This document shows, piece after piece, positions 1 to 5,554 of a DNA stretch of 10,281 bases. Position 1 is the stretch's first letter, and each line of letters begins with the position of its first letter. Origin of the DNA: Actinomycetota bacterium (lineage in GTDB: Bacteria; Actinomycetota; Thermoleophilia; Solirubrobacterales; Solirubrobacteraceae); contig JAHWJE010000025.1 of NCBI GenBank assembly GCA_019348575.1, positions 1 through 10,281 of the forward strand, given 5' to 3'. The position numbers and the translations under genes are program-made. The notes below the pieces were generated by a model. The model did no database searches, had not been told where the DNA came from, and was given only the letters and a program-made list of their open reading frames with translations.

Positions 1-2
1 GC

Positions 3-257
3 AAGCTGCTGCCCGCGCTCTACAACCTGGCCCACGAGGGCGCGCTGCCCGAGCGCTTCGGCCTGGTCGGCAGCGCCCGCACCGAGATGACCGACGACGA
101 GTTCGCCGAGATGGCGATCCAGTCCGTGCGCGAGTTCTCGCGCCGGCCGCCCGACGAGAAGGTGCTCGCCAAGCTGTTCGCCGACACCCGCTACGTGACC
201 GGCTCCTTCGACGACGACGAGGTCTACGCCGGCCTGAGCGACGCCCTCGACGAGCTC
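3..257 (+). pseudogene. zwf: Glucose-6-phosphate dehydrogenase N-terminal fragment
   Basis: The frame opens with [19 protein letters not shown]. In G6PDH this directly follows the NADP-binding GASGDLTxR loop, so the window starts about 25-30 residues into the protein. It continues with the family's R-x-E-MTDDEF segment, a helix with REFSRR, and YVTGSFDD followed by D-x-x-x-Y-x-x-L. G6PDH oxidises glucose 6-phosphate to 6-phosphogluconolactone at the entry to the pentose phosphate pathway and is normally about 450-510 residues. Only about 85 residues are here. The next expected block, leading to the GNRxFYLA segment, is absent and is replaced by oxidase sequence. The substrate-binding and C-terminal domains are missing, so this piece cannot be active. 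The right boundary is approximate because both families carry a similar L-D-E-A-type stretch. Confidence 0.75.
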
Positions 258-722
258 GACGAGGCGCTGGCGCCGCTCGGGCTCGTGTACCCCGTGTTCC
301 CCGGCGAGTACAGCGCCAGCATCGGTGGCAACGTCGCCACGAACGCCGGCGGCATGCGGGCCGTGAAGTACGGCGTCACCCGCCACCAGGTCCTCGGTGT
401 CGAAGCGGTGCTGCCCACGGGCGAGGTGATCCGCACCGGCGGCAAGCAGTACCGCGTCTCGGAGGGCCAGACCCTGCTGGTCGAGCGGCTGCCCGGCGAC
501 GCCGGCGCGACCGTGGACCTCCAGCCGCTGCTGTACGCCGGCGACGAGGCCGTCTTCGACGCCGACGGGCTCAAGCAGGTCTCAGTCACGGCGCGGATCG
601 TCGGTCACGAGCGCGGCGAGAAGCTGCGCGTGTTCAAGTTCAAGCCCAAGCGCGGCTACAAGCGGACCACCGGCCATCGCCAGGAGCTCACGCGCCTGGA
701 GATCACGGAAGTGAAGGGCTAA
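3..722 (+). CDS. rplU: Mosaic open frame ending in 50S ribosomal protein L21
   Basis: One uninterrupted frame runs from the window edge to the TAA at 720-722, with the first ATG at 87. It is not a normal gene. Its translation falls into three blocks: a glucose-6-phosphate dehydrogenase N-terminal piece (about 3-257), a GlcD-like FAD-oxidase piece (about 258-446) and L21 (about 426-722). Only L21 reaches a natural end, four bases before rpmA, where rplU is expected. L21 is a large-subunit protein that binds 23S rRNA and is normally about 100 residues; a protein read from ATG 87 would have 211. No proper rplU start (MYA- or similar) is present. The three blocks stay in frame because the joins fall in short stretches the parent genes probably share. 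I judge this a sequence chimera more likely than a working fusion. The L21 identification itself is secure. Confidence 0.75.
   Translation, partial: KLLPALYNLAHEGALPERFGLVGSARTEMTDDEFAEMAIQSVREFSRRPPDEKVLAKLFADTRYVTGSFDDDEVYAGLSDALDELDEALAPLGLVYPVFPGEYSASIGGNVATNAGGMRAVKYGVTRHQVLGVEAVLPTGEVIRTGGKQYRVSEGQTLLVERLPGDAGATVDLQPLLYAGDEAVFDADGLKQVSVTARIVGHERGEKLRVFKFKPKRGYKRTTGHRQELTRLEITEVKG
258..446 (+). pseudogene. GlcD-like FAD-linked oxidase fragment
   Basis: The segment reads [18 protein letters not shown], then [12 protein letters not shown], then [15 protein letters not shown] and [12 protein letters not shown]. This is the FAD-binding (PCMH-type) region of glycolate oxidase subunit GlcD and D-lactate dehydrogenase-like flavoproteins. 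[12 protein letters not shown] is the pyrophosphate-binding stretch, and [11 protein letters not shown] normally continues into a V-K-x-x-x-GYDL block. Only about 60 residues of a protein normally near 450-500 are present. The start of the FAD domain, the rest of it and the catalytic cap are all missing. At residue GGK the sequence switches to L21 (GGKQYRV). The family assignment is confident; which oxidase it came from cannot be told. It cannot act as an enzyme in this form. Confidence 0.75.
426..722 (+). other. rplU: L21 portion of the mosaic frame
   Basis: From GTG 426 the reading is [58 protein letters not shown] and the terminal [10 protein letters not shown]. This is the complete L21 fold except for about three N-terminal residues before VIRTGGK. 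The usual L21 start is Met-Tyr-Ala followed by an I/V-x-[10 protein letters not shown] strand. GTG 426 could in principle start a near-normal 98-residue L21, but no convincing Shine-Dalgarno sequence precedes it. The bases before it are read in frame as GlcD-type PTGE. The basic [10 protein letters not shown] loop that contacts 23S rRNA is intact. Confidence 0.8.
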
Positions 723-726
723 CGAG

Positions 727-987
727 ATGGCACACAAGAAGGGCCTCGGCTCCTCGCGCAACGGGCGCGACTCCAACGCGCAGCGCCTCGGCGTCAAGAC
801 GTTCGCCGGCCAGACGGTCTCCGGCGGCGAGATCATCGTGCGCCAGCGCGGCACGCGCTTTCGCCCCGGTGAGGGCGTCGGCATCGGCAAGGACGACACC
901 CTCTACGCGCGCTCGCCGGGCACCGTCGTGTTCGGGATGCAGCGCGGCAAGCGCGTCGTCTCGATCGCCCCGCCCGACGCCGAGTAG
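727..987 (+). CDS. rpmA: 50S ribosomal protein L27
   Basis: This 86-residue protein begins [20 protein letters not shown] and contains [39 protein letters not shown] and the terminal KRVVSIAPP, all diagnostic of L27. The flexible N-terminal tail of L27 reaches toward the peptidyl-transferase centre and helps place tRNA. There is no extra N-terminal extension of the kind cleaved in Firmicutes, so the tail is made mature. Length is typical (about 84-90). The start ATG lies four bases after the L21 stop, the usual rplU-rpmA arrangement, and implies co-translation. The next gene starts four bases after its stop. No anomaly in codon use or motif is seen. Confidence 0.98.
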   Translation: MAHKKGLGSSRNGRDSNAQRLGVKTFAGQTVSGGEIIVRQRGTRFRPGEGVGIGKDDTLYARSPGTVVFGMQRGKRVVSIAPPDAE

Positions 988-991
988 ACCG

Positions 992-1405
992 ATGTCGCCG
1001 CGGGACCTGGCCCGCGCGCTCGCCGGCGGTCGCATCACGATCGGCGCCGCCCTGCTCGCGGCGCCGCGGCTGTCGCTGGGGATGTGGATCGGCCGCGACG
1101 CCGCAGCCCCCGCGGTCGCCGCCGTCGGCCGCGCGCTGGGCATCCGCGAGGTCGTGCTCGGCGCGATGCTGCTGCACACGATCGACAGGCCGCAGGTCGC
1201 CGCGCGCTGGCTTCGCGCGGTGGCGGCGTGCGACGCCCTCGACCTCGTCGCGACGCTCGCCGGGTGGCGGGCGCTGCCGGCTCGCGGCCGGCCGCTGATC
1301 GTGGCGATGGCGGGCGCCGCCGCCGCCGGTCAGCTCTGGGCCGCGCGGGAGATGACGGATGGCGAGGCGCAGGAGCGGGCGGACGCGCCCGGCCAGGCCC
1401 CTTAG
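992..1405 (+). CDS. Small four-helix membrane protein, function unknown
   Basis: This 137-residue protein starts at an ATG only four bases after the rpmA stop, so it is probably translated with it. Hydrophobicity suggests four membrane helices at about residues 12-30, 38-63, 72-93 and 99-118, with a short charged tail (MTDGEAQERADAPG). Between the helices are an arginine-rich start (SPRDLARALAGGR) and a GRALGIRE turn. This pattern recurs in small actinobacterial membrane proteins of the DUF4267 sort, but that family link is a recollection and not tested. No catalytic residues are evident. It is not part of the usual rplU-rpmA-obgE block. Its stop codon is two bases from the stop of the opposing gene. 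Coding status is supported by the tight spacing and the regular hydrophobic pattern. Confidence 0.75.
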   Translation: MSPRDLARALAGGRITIGAALLAAPRLSLGMWIGRDAAAPAVAAVGRALGIREVVLGAMLLHTIDRPQVAARWLRAVAACDALDLVATLAGWRALPARGRPLIVAMAGAAAAGQLWAAREMTDGEAQERADAPGQAP

Positions 1406-1407
1406 GC

Positions 1408-1689
1408 CTAGGCGGGGTGCTGCTCCAGCCAATCGCGCGCCGCGGCGCTCGCCTCCTGCGCGACCGCCGCCATGTTCGCGCCCGGCGGCGGGAGTGGGAT
1501 GACGCCGAGCATGACGAGCGTGCGGATGATCGACTCGCGGGGGTTCATGGCGTTTGACCACGGCTCCGGAAACGGGTCGCCCAGCTTGGCCTTCGCAACC
1601 CATTCCACGAGCAGGCGCTCTCGGAGCGCCACCCGGGGCGGCTCGTCCATCGGCCTGACCGTCTCGCGCTGCTGGCGCTCCTCGTCCAT
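1408..1689 (-). CDS. Hypothetical 93-residue protein
   Basis: I do not recognise this family. The protein begins with a charged segment (MDEERQQRETVRPMDEPPR). It continues with a helix (LRERLLVEWVAKAKLG), a P-F-PEPWSNAMNPRESIIR segment, a hydrophobic stretch (TLVMLGVIPLPPPG) and a terminal helix (AAVAQEASAAARDWLEQH). It has no cysteines and no signal peptide. Third codon positions are mostly G or C, and its stop closely faces that of the membrane-protein gene; both support a real gene. It starts 12 bases after the SDR stop on the same strand, so the two are likely co-transcribed. A second in-frame Met at residue 14 is an alternative start. CACCAT six bases upstream of the first ATG resembles the CTACCNT promoter element but lacks its leading CT. 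No function can be assigned. Confidence 0.65.
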   Translation of the reverse strand: MDEERQQRETVRPMDEPPRVALRERLLVEWVAKAKLGDPFPEPWSNAMNPRESIIRTLVMLGVIPLPPPGANMAAVAQEASAAARDWLEQHPA

Positions 1690-1701
1690 CGCTCGATGGT
1701 G

Positions 1702-2391
1702 TCAGGTCCGCTGGCTGACGGGGCGGATGAGGATCTCGTTGACGTCGACGTGCGGCGGCTGCTGGACGGCGAAGAGAACCGCGCGGGCGATGTCGTCGGG
1801 CGCCAGCGCGTTGGCGACGGGGTTGTCGAAGAACGGCGTGTCGACCAGCCCGGGCTCGACCGACGTCACCCGCACGCCCGTCTCGTTGAGCTCCTGGCGC
1901 GCCGCTTCGGCCATCGCGGTGACGGCGTGCTTCGTCGCGCTGTAGAGCGAGCCCGACAGCGCACGGCGCCCGGCGACCGAGCTCGTCAGCAGCAGATGCC
2001 CGGTGGACTGCTTCAGCGCGGGGAGCGTGGCGCGGATCGTGAACGCGCAGCCGAGCACGTTCGTCAGCACCATGTCGCGCCAGTGCTCCGGCGTCTCCTC
2101 GAGAAAGCCGCGCGCGGCGCCGAAGCCGGCGTTGGCGAACGCGACGTCGATGCGGCCGAAGGCGTCCAGCGCGGCCTGCGCCATCGCCTCCTGCTGTGAG
2201 AAGTCCGTCACGTCGCAGGTGACCGCGATCGCGCGCGCCTCGCCGCCGAGCTCGTCGGCGAGCGCCGACAGCCTGTCGGTCGAGCGGGCGGCGAGCACGA
2301 GCCGGTAGCCGGCGCCGGAGGCGCGACGCGCGGTGGCGGCGCCGATCCCGCTCGAGGCGCCGGTGATCAGAAAGACGGGGTCTTCGGCCAT
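1702..2391 (-). CDS. Short-chain dehydrogenase/reductase (classical SDR)
   Basis: This 229-residue NAD(P)-dependent oxidoreductase has a complete classical SDR set. TGASSGIG at residues 10-17 binds the cofactor, CDVT at 59-62 follows the third strand, and NAG at 87-89 is present. The catalytic residues are N111, S137, Y150 and K154 (YSATK). The post-catalytic turn EPGLVDTPF lies at 179-187. Arginines 36 and 40 after the second strand hint at NADP(H) preference, an inference. Length is typical of short members (about 230-250), and the C-terminal ILIRPVSQRT fits the YdfG-like branch. The substrate cannot be predicted. The gene is divergent from obgE with 45 bases between starts. It is preceded by AAGGAG five bases before ATG, unlike most neighbours. 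It interrupts the usual rpmA-obgE adjacency. Confidence 0.93.
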   Translation of the reverse strand: MAEDPVFLITGASSGIGAATARRASGAGYRLVLAARSTDRLSALADELGGEARAIAVTCDVTDFSQQEAMAQAALDAFGRIDVAFANAGFGAARGFLEETPEHWRDMVLTNVLGCAFTIRATLPALKQSTGHLLLTSSVAGRRALSGSLYSATKHAVTAMAEAARQELNETGVRVTSVEPGLVDTPFFDNPVANALAPDDIARAVLFAVQQPPHVDVNEILIRPVSQRT

Positions 2392-2396
2392 GCATG

Positions 2397-2402
2397 CTCC
2401 TT
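2397..2402 (-). promoter_or_regulatory. Shine-Dalgarno sequence of the SDR gene
   Basis: On the minus strand AAGGAG precedes the SDR ATG with a five-base spacer (CATGC). This is a near-ideal ribosome binding site and fixes the start at 2391. An overlapping ATG four bases upstream is in another frame. The site contrasts with the neighbouring genes that carry a promoter-like element at the start codon and no ribosome binding site. Confidence 0.75.
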
Positions 2403-2421
2403 CGATCGGCCAGCTTGGGGG

Positions 2422-2428
2422 CTACCTT
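2422..2428 (+). promoter_or_regulatory. Probable -10 element of obgE (CTACCTT)
   Basis: CTACCTT contains the TANNNT hexamer TACCTT at 2423-2428, eight bases before the GTG start of obgE. A start site 6-9 bases after the hexamer would fall at the GTG and give a leaderless mRNA. There is no Shine-Dalgarno sequence between them. TTCGAT at 2401-2406, 16 bases upstream, is a weak -35 candidate. The same CTACCNT word recurs before three other genes in the window. Confidence 0.5.
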
Positions 2429-2436
2429 GGTACCCC

Positions 2437-3738
2437 GTGCTCTACGACAAGGCGCGAATCTGGGTGCAGGCGGGAGCCGGCGGTGACGGCTGCCTGAGCT
2501 TCCGCCGCGAGGCGCACGTCCCGCACGGCGGCCCCGACGGCGGCGACGGCGGGCGCGGCGGCGACGTCGTCGCCGTCTGCGACGAGTCGCTGCGCGACCT
2601 GCAGTCCTTCAAGCGCAGAGCGCACTACAAGGCCAGGCGCGGAGGCCATGGCGAGGGCGGGCAGCGCCACGGCGCCGACGCTCCCGTGCTCGAGATCCGG
2701 CTGCCGCCGGGCACGCAGGTCACGTCATGGGACGCCAGCAGCCACGACCTCGTCGTTCCCGGCCAGCGCGTCGTCCTGGCCCGCGGCGGCTCCGGCGGCC
2801 GCGGCAACAAGCGCTTTGCGACATCCACGCGGCAGGCACCGCGGCTCGCCGAGAAGGGCCTGCCGGGCGAGGAGGGCTGGGTGCAGCTGCGCCTGAAGCT
2901 GCTCGCCGACGTCGGACTCGTGGGGTTGCCGAACGCCGGCAAGTCGTCGCTGCTCGCGCGCCTGACACGCGCTTCGCCGAAGGTCGCCGCCTATCCGTTC
3001 ACGACGCTCGAGCCGGTGCTCGGCACGCTGCAGGGCGCCGAGCGCCAGCTCGTGATCGCCGACATCCCGGGGCTGATCGAGGGCGCGAGCGAGGGCGCGG
3101 GCCTCGGGCATGACTTCCTGGCCCACGTCGAGCGCACCCGCCTGCTCGTGCATGTCCTCGACCTCGCGCCGGTCGACGGCTCCGATCCCGTCGCCAATCA
3201 CGCGACGATCGAGGCCGAGCTGCGCGCGCACGACCGCCGCCTCGCCGAGCTGCCGCGGCTGCTCGCGCTTTCAAAGGCCGATCTGGTGTCGGCGCAGGAA
3301 GCGCAGCGGGCCGCGCGCGAGTGGCGCGAGCGGCTCGGTCCCGGGGTGGCGGTCCACGTCACGTCGGCCGCGACCGGGCAGGGCCTGGAGGCGCTCTCGA
3401 CAGAGCTCCTGCGCCGCGTGCCGCTGGCGGCGCCCGCGCGCGCGGAGGATGGGGGCGCCCTGGACGACGCGCCGCTCGCCGAGCACCGCGTGTTCCGGCC
3501 CGCCGGCGAGCGCGGCTTCACGCTGGTCGAGCGCACCGGCGCCGGCGTCTTCCGCGTCGAGGGCGAGGCGGTCGACCGGCTGATCGCACGCCACGACCTC
3601 GAGCACGAGGATGCCCTTCCCCACGTGGAGGCGCGACTGCGGTCCATGGGGGTCATCGCCGCGCTGGAGGAGGCCGGGTTCGAACCGGGCGACGACGTCG
3701 AGATCGCCGGCGTGCTGTTCGAGCTTCACCCCGGATAG
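2437..3738 (+). CDS. obgE: GTPase Obg (ribosome assembly and stress GTPase)
   Basis: This 433-residue GTPase helps mature the 50S subunit and links it to growth state. It has the three Obg parts. The N-terminal glycine-rich Obg fold (about 1-158) has AGAGGDG, HGGPDGGDGGRGGDV and GGSGGRGNKRFATSTRQAP. The G domain (about 159-330) has G1 GLPNAGKS 163-170, G2 TT 189-190, G3 DIPG 209-212, G4 SKAD 279-282 and G5 SA 310-311. The C-terminal OCT domain is about 345-430 (VFRPAGERGFTLV, LRSMGVIAALEEAG, DDVEIAGVLFEL). The GTG start is chosen because MLYDKARIWVQAGAGGDG is the exact family N-terminus. The usual G4 motif is NKxD; here Ser replaces Asn. The gene has its own likely promoter since the SDR pair separates it from rpmA. 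Length is within the family range. Confidence 0.98.
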   Translation: MLYDKARIWVQAGAGGDGCLSFRREAHVPHGGPDGGDGGRGGDVVAVCDESLRDLQSFKRRAHYKARRGGHGEGGQRHGADAPVLEIRLPPGTQVTSWDASSHDLVVPGQRVVLARGGSGGRGNKRFATSTRQAPRLAEKGLPGEEGWVQLRLKLLADVGLVGLPNAGKSSLLARLTRASPKVAAYPFTTLEPVLGTLQGAERQLVIADIPGLIEGASEGAGLGHDFLAHVERTRLLVHVLDLAPVDGSDPVANHATIEAELRAHDRRLAELPRLLALSKADLVSAQEAQRAAREWRERLGPGVAVHVTSAATGQGLEALSTELLRRVPLAAPARAEDGGALDDAPLAEHRVFRPAGERGFTLVERTGAGVFRVEGEAVDRLIARHDLEHEDALPHVEARLRSMGVIAALEEAGFEPGDDVEIAGVLFELHPG

Positions 3739-3785
3739 CGCCGCGCGGCGCAACCTTCGCGGCTGTGGGGGTGTTGTCGCCCCCA
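3738..3785 (+). terminator. Possible terminator structures after obgE
   Basis: Two inverted repeats follow the obgE stop. A perfect 14-base palindrome (GCGCCGCGCGGCGC) spans 3738-3751 and overlaps the last stop base. TGGGGG (3766-3771) can pair with CCCCCA (3780-3785) across an eight-base loop. Neither is followed by a T-run, so classical intrinsic termination is uncertain. In GC-rich actinobacteria terminators without T-runs occur, but chance palindromes are also common. Confidence 0.3.
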
Positions 3786-3805
3786 AGGCGCGGGCAACGA
3801 CCGGG

Positions 3806-3810
3806 GGAGG
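3806..3810 (+). promoter_or_regulatory. Strong Shine-Dalgarno before an alternative hydrolase start
   Basis: GGAGG, inside a GGGGGAGG run, lies five bases before GTG 3816. That GTG is in frame with the downstream hydrolase and would add 25 residues to its N-terminus. It competes with the ATG at 3891, which has a promoter-like element and no ribosome binding site. Confidence 0.4.
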
Positions 3811-3874
3811 ATTCTGTGCGGCAACGCAACGAGCACGACGAGGCAGCCAGCAAGGCGCGCAGCGGCCCGACCCT

Positions 3875-3881
3875 CTACCGT
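3875..3881 (+). promoter_or_regulatory. Probable -10 element of the hydrolase gene (CTACCGT)
   Basis: CTACCGT includes TACCGT at 3876-3881, nine bases before ATG 3891. The spacing fits leaderless transcription, as at obgE and proA. No recognisable -35 is seen. If GTG 3816 is the true start, this element would instead be coding (Leu-Tyr-Arg). Confidence 0.42.
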
Positions 3882-3890
3882 TCCCGCCCG

Positions 3891-5507
3891 ATGAGGCTTC
3901 GAACGATCGCACTCGCCGCGCTGCTGCTCCTCACGCTGTCCGTGCCCGCGGCCCAGGCGTCACCCGACATGGTGTCGGTGATGATGGACGACGACCAGCT
4001 GCTGTACCGCAGCGACAAGATCCGTGGCCGGACGCTCGTGCAGATGCGCAAGCTCGGGGTGGACGTCGTGCGTGCGACCGTCCTGTGGAAGACCGTCGCC
4101 GAGGGCGCGTCGCTGACGAACAGGGAGATCAGGCAGCTGAAGAGCGACAAGCTCCGCAAGCGCGCCCGCGCGCAGCGCGCCCGCTTCAGGCCCAGGAACC
4201 CGCGGACCTATCCCACGCGCAACTGGGACCGCTACGACAACCTCGTCAAGGACGCCGCCAAGTTCGGCATGCGCGTCTACTTCACCGTCACCGGGCCGGG
4301 CCCGTCCTACGCGCATCGCAAGGCGCCGGCGAGCCAGCGCCGCAACGCCGGGACGTACAAGCCGATCCCGACCCGCTTCAGAGACTTCGTCGAGGCCGTC
4401 GGCCGCCGCTACTCGGGCAGGACGCGTGACGAGAACGGCATCCGCCGCCCGCTGCCGCGCGTCTCACTGTGGTCGATCTGGAACGAGCCCAACCAGCCGG
4501 GCTGGCTCACGCCGCAGTACGAGAAGCGTGACGGCCAGGTCGTGCCGGCCGCGCCGGCGCTGTATCGCAAGCTCTACCACGCGGGCGTGGAGGGCCTCAA
4601 GCGTGCACGCCACACGGTGACCGAGGACGGGATCTTCATCGGCGAGACGGCGCCGCTGGGGTCCAGCCAGACCGGGCCGCGCAACGGGATGCGACCGGTT
4701 CCGTTCCTGCGCGAGCTGCTCTGCCTGGCGCCCGATGGCACGACCTACGCAGGCCCCGACGCGGCGCGCCGCGACTGCGACGACTTCGCGCGCAACGGCC
4801 CGCTGCAGGCGACCGCGTACGCGCACCATCCCTACACGAAGAAGGTCGCGCCGACGAAGGCGACGGCCAACCCCGACGAGATCACGATCGCCAACATCGG
4901 CACGCTCGGCCCGCTGCTGGACACGCTGGCGATCCAGTCCGGGGGCAAGATCGCGGGCGGCCTCCCGATCCTCCTGACGGAGTTCGGCTACGAGTCCAAC
5001 CCGCCCGACCCGCGCAACGGCATTCCCTATATGCGACAGGCGGAGTTCAACCAGCTCGGCGAGTTCCTCGCCTACAACGAGCCGCGCGTGCAGGCCATGA
5101 CGCATTTCCTGTTGCGCGACGTCGCGCCGCTCAAGCAGTACCCGAAGGGCTCGCGGCTGTACTGGTTCACATACCAGTCCGGCCTCGTCACCAACGGCGG
5201 GCGCTCCAAGCCCGCCGCCTTCGCCTACGCGCTGCCGTTCGTCGTGTTCCCGTCCGGCGCGGGTGTCACCGGCTTCTGGGGGCAGCTGCGCTTCCGGCCC
5301 AACGGCGCGCAGGACATCGCGGTCGTGATGTGGCGCCCGAACGCGAAGTCGCCGTGGCAGCAGATCGGCGAACCGGCGGCGACCTCGCCGCGCGGCTACT
5401 TCACGGGAACGGTCCCGACGCCCGGGCCGGGCGGCGAGTACCGCGCGGTCTACGTCAACCCGGAGAACGGCAAGATCACCAACTCCTCGCTGCCGACCAA
5501 GCTCTAG
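3891..5507 (+). CDS. Secreted clan-A-type glycoside hydrolase
   Basis: This is a 538-residue exported protein. A signal peptide covers residues 1-23 (MRLRT, hydrophobic core ALAALLLLTLSV, cleavage after AQA). A TIM-barrel catalytic domain follows to about 445, and a beta-rich C-terminal domain covers about 450-538. SIWNEPN (195-201) carries the likely acid/base E199. LLTEFGY (361-367) carries the likely nucleophile E364. HHPY at 312-315 is also typical of the clan. C278 and C296 are the only cysteines I see and could form a disulfide. Residues 78-108 are strikingly basic (RQLKSDKLRKRARAQRARFR). The substrate is unknown; cellulase-like (GH5/GH39-like) annotation is likely in databases. The gene sits alone between obgE and proB. 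An alternative GTG start at 3816 would give 563 residues; I prefer ATG 3891 because it gives a normal signal peptide. Confidence 0.85.
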   Translation: MRLRTIALAALLLLTLSVPAAQASPDMVSVMMDDDQLLYRSDKIRGRTLVQMRKLGVDVVRATVLWKTVAEGASLTNREIRQLKSDKLRKRARAQRARFRPRNPRTYPTRNWDRYDNLVKDAAKFGMRVYFTVTGPGPSYAHRKAPASQRRNAGTYKPIPTRFRDFVEAVGRRYSGRTRDENGIRRPLPRVSLWSIWNEPNQPGWLTPQYEKRDGQVVPAAPALYRKLYHAGVEGLKRARHTVTEDGIFIGETAPLGSSQTGPRNGMRPVPFLRELLCLAPDGTTYAGPDAARRDCDDFARNGPLQATAYAHHPYTKKVAPTKATANPDEITIANIGTLGPLLDTLAIQSGGKIAGGLPILLTEFGYESNPPDPRNGIPYMRQAEFNQLGEFLAYNEPRVQAMTHFLLRDVAPLKQYPKGSRLYWFTYQSGLVTNGGRSKPAAFAYALPFVVFPSGAGVTGFWGQLRFRPNGAQDIAVVMWRPNAKSPWQQIGEPAATSPRGYFTGTVPTPGPGGEYRAVYVNPENGKITNSSLPTKL

Positions 5508-5517
5508 CGGCAGCGCC

Positions 5518-5533
5518 TGAGCGCGCGCGCTCA
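5518..5533. repeat. Perfect 16-base palindrome upstream of proB
   Basis: TGAGCGCGCGCGCTCA reads the same on both strands. It lies 10 bases after the hydrolase stop and 5 bases before the TAAGCT element of proB, where a -35 would sit. It may be an operator, part of a terminator, or a chance product of GC alternation. Confidence 0.45.
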
Positions 5534-5538
5534 CGACA

Positions 5539-5544
5539 TAAGCT
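5539..5544 (+). promoter_or_regulatory. Possible -10 element of proB (TAAGCT)
   Basis: TAAGCT fits TANNNT and is 10 bases before GTG 5555. It stands out as the only AT-rich patch (CATAAGCT) in the 47-base spacer. No Shine-Dalgarno sequence of normal strength or spacing is seen between it and the start codon. Confidence 0.4.
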
Positions 5545-5554
5545 GGGCGGCGCC

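Noticed and set aside
3..722. A genuine multi-domain enzyme-ribosomal protein fusion as a new system
   Set aside because: The enzyme pieces lack catalytic parts and the joins fall at probable shared peptides. Kept only as a finding to be tested.
833..2395. Long minus-strand open frame of 520 codons
   Set aside because: Its translation is low-complexity Arg/Ala/Gly without domains and overlaps rpmA, the membrane gene and the clearly recognisable SDR in another frame. It is a side effect of very high GC.
3321..3815. Upstream extension of the hydrolase frame into obgE
   Set aside because: The frame is open but Arg/Ala-rich noise and overlaps the OCT domain of ObgE. The real start is ATG 3891 or at most GTG 3816.
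4464..5534. Minus-strand frame of 356 codons opposite the hydrolase
   Set aside because: No recognisable domain, Arg-rich composition, and it covers the signature-bearing hydrolase.
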